From assembly GCF_037975245.1 (NCBI RefSeq), contig NC_092570.1, forward strand, positions 389,501 through 453,500: 64,000 nt of DNA, read 5' to 3'. Positions 36,909-49,200 of the stretch are shown piece by piece (positions within the stretch are counted from its first letter, which is position 1; each line of letters starts with the position of its first letter). Under the pieces are notes generated by a model, which saw only the letters and a program-made list of their open reading frames with translations, did not search any database and was not told the DNA's origin. Made by a program: the position numbers and the translations under genes. Origin of the DNA: Apostichopus japonicus (Eukaryota > Echinodermata > Holothuroidea > Aspidochirotida > Stichopodidae).

Positions 36909-39480
36909 AATGTTTAAAGAAAAACATAAGTTATAAGATTACATGCATTGATGGGATGGGCTGGGGTGAGTCAGGAGTGCGAGCAGACAGACTAATAGTT
37001 ACGAGAGGTTTCTTTTCGTAGTAGATAATTGACAAATACACATGACACGTGCAGAAACATGGTTTGTGTGTTTGCACCCCCCCCATCCCCACCCCCACAC
37101 ACACACCACCACCCACCATATTCACCTCATCAAGTGTTTATCAGCATATCTTTACAATTAGAGCTCATCACAGACCTACTTGAGTAAGCGACCACAGGGC
37201 CACACCCCTCCGTGAAATCCTAGAGCCACCTATGCATGAGGTGCCAAACATAATCATCTAACCAAAAACTTCATCTTATTCTTATCTACATTTTATTGGT
37301 GGTAACATCATATTACTTTCTTGTACAAAGTTTGATTTTAAAGATTTGAGAACGGAACTTGGGGATACATTAGAACACAGAATGTTTGCGTTGGACTGTT
37401 GGCGGAGGACATCCTACAATAGCATAAACGTTAAAAAAAGGGGGGGGGAGGCTTGGTTCATGAGGTTTATGGTAGAGGAAACCACTGACGGACCCCTCTC
37501 TGCAAAGTTCTCACTCCCTCTTCCACAATTCCTCTCGTCGTGGAGAGCTTGCATATATCAAAGTTATATGATTGAAGATCGCACTTCTTGATTCACATAA
37601 TGCAACTTTCATTATAAAAAGGTATTGTGTTTTGAGTTTGGTTAGGCAACGTCTTTATTAATCTTAATTAGTGGTATGTTGTATAATAATTGACTCATCT
37701 CTGCAACCTTCTAAACATTGTCTTGAAGCTGCTAAAAGAGGTAATAGGGTTTTAGGTATGATCATGAGGAACTTCAGTTTTCTTAAAGAGGACATCGTAG
37801 TTAGGCTTTATAAGCAGTTTAGGCCTCATCTGGAGTATGCTATGCAGGCAGGCTTGGAACCCATATTTTGCTAAGGATAAGGAAGTACCTGAAAAGGTCC
37901 AGAGGAGGGTTACTAGGATGATTAGTTCCTTAAAGAGTGTTCCTTATTATAGGCGGTTACAACTGTTGAATCTCACCACACTTGAGCTTATAAGGTTACG
38001 TGGGACCTGATCCAGGTTTTCAAGATTGTGTATGATTTCGACAATTTACCCTTTACCGACTTTTTCATGTTTGCTAACAGTAGTTGTACCTGAGGTCATA
38101 GTCTTAAACTCCAAAAGTCACATAGTAGGATTAATATTCGGCATAACTTTTTTCTAATAGGGTTGTGAATGAGTGGAATGGTTTGCCTGAGAAAGTTGTA
38201 CTTGCAGGTAGTGTCAATGGGTTTAAGAATGCTTTGGACAAGCACTTTAAGCATTGTAATCGGGTCTGAGTGTTTGTGTCTTCAGATTTTTCTCTCTATA
38301 GGGTCCTTGATGGGGACTTAAGTGTCCCTCCTGATCCTTTTTTTTTCTACTAAGCTAAACTAACACGCACACAAACATACCAAACGAATGTTTCATTCTA
38401 TGTTCTCCTTCCTTGTCTCAAAGGACAACTTTAAACGCACGCATGTTTTTTTTTTATAGTGAAATTCACCACATATTGTAAACTTCATTACAAAATGTAA
38501 TAAATATGGTTTTCTGTTATTTAAACGATGCGACACTCGTTATTTGTGTGAGTCTTGTGTTACATGACAAACCACATTAGGGACAGATAAAGAGTATAAT
38601 TCAAGTGGGTAAGATTATCAAGTATAAGTCAACAGTGACGTACACGCACGGGATCTCACATGTGTGTGCAGGGTGGGAGGACAAATTCGAACAATATGGA
38701 AGTGGCCGAGGCGGATCCAGAATTTCTTAAAGGAGGGGTGGCCCTGTGGTTCTTGAAGCCCTCCAGTTCTTATATGGGATTTGGGGGGGGGGGAATCCCC
38801 ATATAAAAATATATAGCCGTCAAATGTGCATTCCCAGGCATCATTTTACGGACTAAACATTAATTCATAGCCTAACTATGCCTCACTACGAACGATTTCC
38901 CATCTACAATTTTAATTTTGCTGCAGGAAGACACCAGACGACATGGGAGTACACTTCACAGTCCCAAGGGCCGCACCCTTTCTTCTAGTTAAGGTAGCCA
39001 TATGTGTGTATATGACGATGGGGTGAGACAGGTACAGAACTCTTGTATACTTTTAGGGGACTTGATGAAAACTATTTGATTGCATCTACACGCAAAAATG
39101 TCTTGTGGAGGGTTTCTAACAGAGTTAATTCAGACAAATATGAAACCTTGTCATGATTTTACCAAAATTAAATTTATTTTCTATGAATAAATCAATTTGT
39201 CTATATATATAAATATATGAGTTTATTCACTCAAGTTCCCTTACTATGTAAAATATTTCAAGACTTCATTATGGCAAAGTGTTCTGCAGTACTATAGTAA
39301 TGAAAAGATGCTTAAAAAAATATATATTATTCTAACATATCACAAAATAGATATTTTAATTATACTTGATCACACTAAAGAACATTTAAAATTAAAACAT
39401 TAGTTAAAGAATATCTGATAACAGCACCAAACTTAGACATTTTCATAGACAAGTCTTTCATAGGTTATCACTTTGAGTTT
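36909..39480. other. 3' flank of LAMP-A
   Basis: Includes the LAMP-A 3' UTR, a C-rich tract at 37077-37110, a LINE remnant (37671-38275) and a G-run near 38787. A possible AATAAA at about 38499 lies beyond the LINE. The region from 38900 to 39480 is AT-rich unique sequence. Confidence 0.5.
37671..38275 (+). mobile_element. Non-LTR retrotransposon fragment (CR1-like RT C-terminus)
   Basis: Conceptual translation across frames gives, in order: AAKRGNRVLGMIMRNFSFLK, VVRLYKQFRPHLEYAMQ, KVQRRVTRM, then LRGDLIQVFKIVYDFDNL, RGHSLKLQKS, NFFSNRVVNEWNGLPEKVV and FKNALDKHFK. This is the standard C-terminal order of CR1/Rex-type ORF2 proteins. Several stops and frame changes show it is dead. It is 5'-truncated, as is usual for LINE insertions, and lies downstream of LAMP-A on the same strand. 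Confidence 0.82.
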
Positions 39481-39595
39481 TACAATTCAGCACAAGACAA
39501 TGCAATGGAATGCACTCCAATGTAATGAAACAAAAGACCATGTTAGTAATACAATACAAACCAGTACAGTATGGAACAATACAACACAATGCAAT

Positions 39596-41165
39596 ATGAT
39601 ACGATATAATATGACACAACACAGTACAATATTACAGTAGAATAAAACAACGCAATATGATACGATATAATATGACACAACACAGTACAATATTACAGTA
39701 GAATAAAACACAACGCAATATGATACGATATAATATGACACAACACAGTACAATATTACAGTAGAATAAAACACAACGCAATATGATACGATATAATATG
39801 ACACAACACAGTACAATATTACAGTAGAATAAAACACAATGCAATATGATACGATATAATATGACACAAAACAGTACAATATTACAGTAGAATAAAACAC
39901 AATGCAATATGATACGATATAATATGACACAACACAGTACAATATTACAGTAGAATAAAACAACGCAATATGATACGATATAATATGACACAACACAGTA
40001 CAATATTACAGTAGAATAAAACACAACGCAATATGATACGATATAATATGACACAACACAGTACAATATTACAGTAGAATAAAACACAACGCAATATGGT
40101 ACGATATAATATGACACAACACAGTACAATATTACAGTAGAATAAAACACAACGCAATATGATACGATATAATATGACACAACACAGTACAATATTACAG
40201 TAGAATAAAACACAAAGCAATATGATACGATATAATATGACACAACACAGTACAATATTACAGTAGAATAAAACACAACGCAATATGATACGATATAATA
40301 TGACACAAAACAGTACAATATTACAGTAGAATAAAACACAACGCAATATGATACGATATAATATGACACAAAACAGTACAATATTACAGTAGAATAAAAC
40401 ACAACGCAATATGATACGATATAATATGACACAAAACAGTACAATATTACAGTGGAATAAAACACAACGCAATATGATACGATATAATATGACACAAAAC
40501 AGTACAATATTACAGTGGAATAAAACACAACGCAATATGATACGATATAATATGACACAAAACAGTACAATATTACAGTGGAATAAAACACAACGCAATA
40601 TGATACGATATAATATGACACAACACAGTACAATATTACAGTGGAATAAAACACAACGCAATATGATACGATATAATATGACACAACACAGTACAATATT
40701 ACAGTGGAATAAAACACAACGCAATATGATACGATATAATATGACACAAAACAGTACAATATTACAGTGGAATAAAACACAACGCAATATGATACGATAT
40801 AATATGACACAAAACAGTACAATATTACAGTAGAATAAAACACAATGCAATATGATACGATATAATATGACACAAAACAGTACAATATTACAGTAGAATA
40901 CAACACAATGCAATATGATACGATATAATATGACACAAAACAGTACAATATTACAGTAGAATAAAACACAACGCAATATGATACGATATAATATGACACA
41001 AAACAGTACAATATTACAGTAGAATAAAACACAATGCAATATGATACGATATAATATGACACAAAACAGTACAATATTACAGTAGAATACAACACAATGC
41101 AATATGATACGATATAATATGACACAAAACAGTACAATATTACAGTAGAATACAACACAACGTAA
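39596..41165. repeat. 63-bp satellite, about 25 copies
   Basis: The unit contains CAATATGATACGATATAATA, then TGACACAA(C/A)ACAGTACAATATTACAG and TAGAATAAAACA. Copies are over 90% alike by eye, with sub-blocks sharing CAC/AAC and TAG/TGG variants (for example a TGG block at about 40440-40800). It is directly followed by the 84-bp array. A degenerate ACAATAC-rich lead-in covers 39490-39596. Confidence 0.92.
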
Positions 41166-43660
41166 TACAAAGCAATACAATACCATACAATGCAATTCAA
41201 TACAGTAAGGTACAAAACATTACAATGTGATACGATACGATATAATAAGTGCAAGGCAGTACAAACTATACACATGCAATTCAATACAGTAAGGTACAAA
41301 ACATTACAATGTGATACGATATGATATAATAAGTGCTAGGCAGTAAAAACTATACACATGCAATTCAACACAGTTAGGTACAATACATTACAATGTGATA
41401 CGATACGATATAATAAGTGCAAGGCAGTACAAACTATACACATGCAATTCAATACAGTAAGGTACAAAACATTACAATGTGATACGATATGATATAAGTG
41501 CTAGGCAGTAAAAACTATACACATGCAATTCAGCACAGTTAGGTACAATACATAACAATGTGATACGATACGATATAATAAGTGCAAGGCAGTACAAACT
41601 ATACACATGCAATTCAATACAGTTAGGTACAATACATTACAATGTGATACGATACGATATAATAAGTGCAAGGCAGTACAAACTATACACATGCAATTCA
41701 ATACAGTAAGGTACAAAACATTACAATGTGATACGATATGATATAAGTGCTAGGCAGTAAAAACTATACACATGCAATTCAGCACAGTTAGGTACAATAC
41801 ATAACAATGTGATACGATACGATATAATAAGTGCAAGGCAGTACAAACTATACACATGCAATTCAATACAGTAAGGTACAATACATTACAATGTGATACG
41901 ATACGATATAATAAGTGCAAGGCAGTACAAGCAATACACATGCAATTCAATACAGTTAGGTACAATACATTACAATGTGATACGATACGATATAATAAGT
42001 GCAAGGCAGTACAAGCAATACACATGCAATTCAAAACAGTTAGGTACAATACATTACAATGTGATACGATACGATATAATAAGTGCAAGGCAGTACAAAC
42101 AATACACATGCAATTCAATACAGTTAGGTACAATACATTACAATGTGATACGATACGATATAAGTGCTAGGCAGTAAAAACTATACACATGCAATTCAAT
42201 ACAGTAAGGTACATTACATAACAATGTGATACGATACGATATAATAAGTGCAAGGCAGTACAAGCAATACACATGCAATTCAATACAGTTAGGTACAATA
42301 CATTACAATGTGATACGATACGATATAATAAGTGCTAGGCAGTACAAGCAATACACATGCAATTCAATACAGTTAGGTACAATACATTACAATGTGATAC
42401 GATACGATATAATAAGTGCAAGGCAGTACAAGCAATACACATGCAATTCAATACAGTAAGGTACAATACATAACAATGTGATACGATACGATATAATAAG
42501 TGCAAGGCAGTACAAGCAATACACATGCAATTCAATACAGTTAGGTACAATACATTACAATGTGATACGATACGATATAATAAGTGCAAGGCAGTACAAG
42601 CAATACACATGCAATTCAATACAGTTAGGTACAATACATTACAATGTGATACGATACGATATAATAAGTGCAAGGCAGTACAAGCAATACACATGCAATT
42701 CAATACAGTAAGGTACAATACATTACAATGTGATACGATACGATATAATAAGTGCAAGGCAGTACAAGCAATACACATGCAATTCAATACAGTAAGGTAC
42801 AATACATTACAATGTGATACGATACGATATAATAAGTGCAAGGCAGTACAAGCAATACACATGCAATTCAATACAGTTAGGTACAATACATTACAATGTG
42901 ATACGATACGATATAATAAGTGCAAGGCAGTACAAGCAATACACATGCAATTCAATACAGTAAGGTACAATACATTACAATGTGATACGATACGATATAA
43001 TAAGTGCAAGGCAGTACAAACTATACACATGCAATTCAATACAGTAAGGTACATTACATAACAATGTGATACGATACGATATAATAAGTGCAAGGCAGTA
43101 CAAGCAATACACATGCAATTCAATACAGTTAGGTACAATACATTACAATGTGATACGATACGATATAATAAGTGCAAGGCAGTACAAGCAATACACATGC
43201 AATTCAATACAGTTAGGTACAATACATTACAATGTGATACGATACGATATAATAAGTGCAAGGCAGTACAAGCAATACACATGCAATTCAAAACAGTTAG
43301 GTACAATACATTACAATGTGATACGATACGATATAATAAGTGCAAGGCAGTACAAGCAATACACATGCAATTCAATACAGTAAGGTACAATACATTACAA
43401 TGTGATACGATACGATATAATAAGTGCAAGGCAGTACAAACTATACACATGCAATTCAATACAGTAAGGTACATTACATTACAATGTGATACGATACGAT
43501 ATAATAAGTGCAAGGCAGTACAAACAATACACATGCAATTCAATACAGTAAGGTACAATACATTACAATGTGATACGATACGATATAATAAGTGCAAGGC
43601 AGTACAAACTATACACATGCAATTCAATACAGTAAGGTACATTACATTACACTGAAGTAA
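41165..43660. repeat. 84-bp satellite, about 29 copies
   Basis: The unit contains AAGTGCAAGGCAGTACAAGC, AATACACATGCAATTCAATAC and ACATTACAATGTGATACGATACG. Variants include CTATAC for CAATAC and short copies lacking ATAATA. The 14-mer GATACGATATAATA is shared with the adjoining 63-bp array, which suggests a common origin. The 28-codon open frames on both strands are a consequence of unit length. Confidence 0.92.
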
Positions 43661-46274
43661 GGAACAGTACAATGATTATAGATAGGATACAACACAATGC
43701 AATACAATATATGGTATGACCCATAATTAGCATTGTGTACAAACCATTTACTAATTATGCACAGCAACTAAAAGTGCATGTCTGTGTTTTGGATGCAAAC
43801 AATGGACATAAAACATCCCATAAAACAAGCAGCAAAAAATTATATGAAAAGACAGGTTTATGAACAGTACATGAAACTAACCTTTATTCATATATTTTAT
43901 TTATGGAAAATATCCCTTCCTGCTAAAACCAATGATAACTTCAAATGTAAGAATGAACTCTGTAATTATCAAAGCGAAAGCAAAACGAAAAGATTAATTT
44001 ACTTTTCTTTAAAAATAAAAGATAACAATGGAAACAAATGCTATTTCAGTCTGTGTTTCTCATGATAAATGCCTTTGTGCCATTTCAAATGTGTGAAATG
44101 TACCTTCACTTCCTTTGAAATGCTGCAATATTGATGTCGGTAGTAACCTGCCATTTCAATGAAACTCCAAAGCAATTTCTATAAATTTGACCTGAAATGG
44201 TTGCCTTGTATCTCTTGATCCTTAATTCAAATCCTGTAAGAAAGCAACAATTCTAGGCAGTTAACATTTAATAGTGTAGCAAAGTTAAACAGTAACCCTC
44301 AACAGTAGACAAATGGACCACATATCCACCAACGGGTGGACCACATATCCACCAACTGATGAACCACATATCTACCAACTGATGGACCACATATCCACCA
44401 ACTGATGGACCACATATCCACCAATGGGTGGACCACATATCCACCAACTGATGGACCACATATCTACCAACTGATGGACCACATATCCACCAACTGATGG
44501 ACCACATATCCACCAACTGGTGGTACCTGATTGTGGTTCATTTGGAATGCTCTGAAGTGAAGTTAACCTTCCTTCACCTCTCTCTCTCTCTTTAACAATC
44601 ACTTCTCTGCGTCTATCCCATCCATTGGAACAAACATCCCCCTCCCACTCCCCAATCCAGTATGTATAAAGGTATTTAGTAACGCTCTTGAGAGGTTATC
44701 TTCCACAATCCAAGTTAGGTTTCCTCTTGGTTGCAAAAGTGCTAGTTTCTTTCTAGGGGCCAAATGCAATGCTTGTGTCCAGGCTGGTTGGATCATTGAG
44801 CTGGAAACATTCACACCCCAATTCATCTCTTGGCAACCCAACAATATGTAATACTTTCCTAAAGCATCATCTTTGCGGAGACTGAAAACTTGCATCATTA
44901 CATGGGCTAACAACCATTTTTGTGCATAGAATACTCTTGTGCCCCTTCACAAGAGTTCTTGCTGGTTGAGAATAAATGAGTTACTCCACATCAAACCTAT
45001 ACCTATCTAGAATGCTTTTGATGAATCTAAGAGACCCGCCTACTTATTTTCTTTCTCCATAAACTTCCTATTAATTAGCAAGTAAATTACTGATTGTCTT
45101 GAATTCTAAACAATGTGTCACTTAGACAACTTGACATGTTAGAATTACTCACAGGCAAACCTAGCAATTATATATATAATATTATATATGCCCAGACATT
45201 ATATTACGTTTTTTTTATACTTTCAAGTGAAACATATTACTTATCATGTTAATGAATGAGTTGCACAGTTTACATCATTTTAACTAATCAAGCAGTATCA
45301 ACAAATTTATTTATTAAGCAATATTAATTAAAATCTAACTGCTATCATTTCCTGAATAAAGACACTGCATCCCTCAAACTACAAAATCATTTTGAGTTGT
45401 CAAGGAGATGCATTTCCTTTACGTTATGAATAACAAAAGAATCGGCTTTCAAGAATCAGTGAAATCAGTGTATATATTTTACCGATAAACATTTCCCTAA
45501 TTATCAGGCCTGATTTCCATTCTTTCACCTATCATCAATAAAACACTAACAATATCGTGTGAATTATTCAAGCTGCATTGTTGCCATAGTAGCATAAATG
45601 TCCTCCTCTGTATATCAACAAAACATCCTCATTACCGAATTCAATATAAATCAAAAACATTAAAATGGAAGACATAAAATGGTAAGCTTAAACCAGTGTT
45701 CATAGATGAGAAAAGGAAGCACTGTCTTGTTAGGCCACAGCCTAACCTCAATCTGTTTAGGACTCTATCTAACATTTACATTTCAATGGGTAATGAATAC
45801 ATATATGGCTAATAAATACATGAATATACAAATACTTCTTGCAAATTCTACACCATCTACACAGTGCTAATCTGCATGAAACCATGTCGACCTGTAAAAA
45901 TCCATGTCAACCCACTGATACCGTAAACTGAATCCATAGTTAGACTGCAAGAAAGAGCAGCTTTCTGGTCAGCATTAAACTGGCAAACTCTATGCTAATG
46001 TGACAGTAACTTGAAGATTATCAACTTACAAGACTTAAATGTCAACTGCTTGTGTTATTGAGACCTCAATATTGTTTCACAATGCAAGGGAAATGGATCT
46101 ACTTGTACACATAAGTATGCACCATGTCAGCTTGCTACACTCTCAAATCAAGCACAAATTTTCAAAATCAGATACTGTACAAATTCCTGTGCTCAACTAT
46201 CAACTCCCCCCCCCTGCCAACTTCCCCTATCCCCTATCTCCTACCCCCTCCTCCCTCTGACTATTAGTTATCAA
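43661..46274. other. Intergenic / 3' flank of Ig-TIR copy B
   Basis: AT-rich sequence containing a 23-bp minisatellite (44302-44522). A 104-codon minus-strand open frame at 44599-44913 shows no recognised domain. The 3' UTR of the minus-strand receptor should lie in its right part. A C-rich tract is at 46205-46255. Confidence 0.5.
44302..44522. repeat. 23-bp minisatellite, about 10 copies
   Basis: The unit is built around GGACCACATATCCACCAACT, with alternating GATG and GGTG joints and a few point changes. It lies downstream of Ig-TIR copy B. Confidence 0.88.
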
Positions 46275-49200
46275 TCAGAGACCTGCGATTGGTTCCTGGT
46301 TTCTTAAAAGTATGTCTCCAGGCTGAGATGGTTCACTTACCCTCCGAGGCATTCTTAAAAGTAGCCTTTTCAGGAATTTACTTTGCTTTGTTTGTCCTTC
46401 CTTATACCTCAGGCAGCGTAGGACCAAGAGCAACCTACTCAATCCGTGGTGCCCTCCCGTTTCCATGATATTGACGTCCCCGAATAATACTGGGATGATC
46501 TTGGTTCGTTCTTGACTCATATCATTGATAGCTTTGTTTATTTGGAGTATGGTGTGCTTGGATGAGAGAAAACTCTGTGAGATCAGCAAGATGCACCTTA
46601 GGCTGTTGTCCATGGCTTCTAAGAGCTCCTCGGCATAAACTAGTAAATGAAAGATACAAAACTATTCAACTAAAAAACTGCAATTTAACATAAACAATTG
46701 ATTTCACAAGTACATATTTGACTGATGTCTTCATATATCTTCACGATATACACATGGGGCAGAACCTGGGGTAGGAGGGGGGCAGAACCTGGGGTAGGAG
46801 GGGGGCAGAACCTGGGGAAGGAGGGGGCAGAACCTGGGGAAGGAGGGGGAAGAACCTGGGGAAGGAGGGGGGAAGAACCTGGGGAAGGAGGGGGCAGAAC
46901 CTGGGGAAGGAGGGGGCAGAACCTGGGGAAGGAGGGGGGTTCACAATTCCCCTCCCTGTTAGGTCAGTTGATTAATTTCCTTGGTGTTTTACAACACAAA
47001 TTTGTAGACTGAGGAACAGGTCATTGTGACTCAGGGCAAAAATATTTGCAGACAATTAACACAAAGATCTGTAGATCCATATATAGAGATAGCACCTAGA
47101 AATCCTTTGAACAGGTCAAAGTTCAAACTGTCAATGGTATGGTCTAGCAACGGTAGTAGTCTTTACTTTCACATATCAATAATAATGATGATGATCATAG
47201 TGCATAGTATGTTCATGTTCTCATGGCAGTATTCTTTCGTGAGATGTCAATAAAAAAATCCTGTTTAATACGGTCATCAACTTTTGTATACTGGAAAGAG
47301 CAAACAGGTTTAATGAGGTTGACTAAATTTTGCCTCGAATGTGTTCCGACATACAAATTACATTCCTTGGCTACATGAATAGATTCACTACTTGAGAGCA
47401 CAATATTTTTGAACCAGAGTGACCATTTGGAATTACTTCCGGCAATTGTCTAAGTTTTTTAAAGTCACATGTGCTGAGCAGAAGTAGCTTGATGTTTCCT
47501 TTCTTGCCTTCCAATAGCTTTGTAAATTTGGATATTTACTGACCTGCATGACCTGACCTGACCGAACCAATGACCTCACCAATCACACCGTTAACGTACA
47601 GACACTTGTCTTTAGAGTAGAAGTACTTACAACTGCCCCCGATTGTGTCTATATCTTTAATAAACACTTCATAATTGTTTTCCGCAAACACTGGTCTGAT
47701 AACCTTCAACACAAAATTTCTGTCCTCATCTGAAGCACTGTCATACACAATGAAAGCATCATTACTTCTCTGACCTGTTGGCGAGAGGAAGGAAAGTTAT
47801 TCAAGAATCATGATTAACTATTATGATGCACAAAATAGTTTTGGATTGTCCCAAGTGTATACATATAGGGAACAGAATGCGAGCTTCCAACACCTTCCCT
47901 GTTACCCCATCACCTTCCCTGTTCCCCCATCACCTTCCCTGTTCCCCCATCACCTTCCCTGTTCCCCATCACCTTCCCTGTTCCCCCATCACCTTCCCTG
48001 TTCCACCATTACCTTCTCTGTTCCACTGTTACCTTCCCTGTTACCCCATCACCTTCCCTGTTCCCCCATCACCTTTCCTGTTCCCCAATCACCTTCCCTG
48101 TTCCCCATCACCTTCCCTGTTCCCCCATCACCTTCCCTGTTCCCCAATCACCTTCCCTGTTCCCCATCACCTTCCCTGTTCCCCCATCACCTTCCCTGTT
48201 CCCCCATCACCTTCCCTGTTCCCCATCACCTTCCCTGTTTCCCCATCACCTTCCCTGTTCCCCATCACCTTCCCTGTTTCCCCATCACCTTCCCTGTTCC
48301 CCCATCACCTTCCCTGTTCCCCCATCACCTTCCCTGTTCCCCCATCACCTTCCCTGTTCCCCCACCACCTTCCCTATTCCCCCATCACCTTCCCTCTCCA
48401 CCCCTGCCAGGCCTGACAAAGTAAAGGCCAAAATAATTAATACAAACAAAGAGTAAACATGGAATGTTGTTCCACCTCTGTACCTGCACCTTATGAGAAG
48501 ATGTTACCCCAACAAACATTTCTCCATTTATTACTAATACTTCCAATAGTTTGACATCAAATACATGTCTCTCTACATTTTCCAAAGACAGCTAACAGAT
48601 GGTGGAATTCTTCTACCTTTGTTCTCTGTTTCACCGAATCTGTCTCTGATGAACAACCTCACATCAAGATTAAAATTATGATAGAGTACTGCGGCCACTA
48701 GTATAACTAGCAGACACCCGGCCAGTGACCCCAGAACTGCACCAGTTCTGTCATGGATGGGGTGAGTTTCTAACAGGAACAGACAGATAGAGAGGAAATA
48801 TATGTCAGCTAAAATAATCTGTTATTAAAGTTAGCATGATTAAGACATTTTTCTTTTGCCAAAACTTTTTTATTTAAACTTAGCCATGCAAATTTGCATC
48901 ACAATTTGTGCAACAACTTTATCATTTTGTATAAGATTTGCTGTTATTAGACAGATCTATAAATTAAATGAATCTAGTGAAGGATGCCTAGAGCGAAGAG
49001 ATGTAAAAGATATGCAGAAACCTCTCAAGAATCTATCTGTATGGGATAACCTGTGCACAGACAATGTATTTTACTGAATAACGTGGATTCACATACCAAA
49101 TGTGAAGGTGGATTAAGTTTTGCTTTTTCCCGTTGACCTCCAAAGAAAACAATATGGATTTTGTAATCAATATGGTGCATCCACATACCAAGTATGAAGT

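Noticed and set aside
39487-43672. Long minus-strand open frames (up to 555 codons)
   Set aside because: The 63- and 84-bp satellite units are multiples of three; the peptides are simple repeats of Tyr/Ile/Val/Cys with no unique sequence.
44599-44913. 104-codon minus-strand open frame
   Set aside because: Somewhat protein-like composition but no recognisable family and no gene context; it could be 3' UTR or a decayed element. Not called as a gene.
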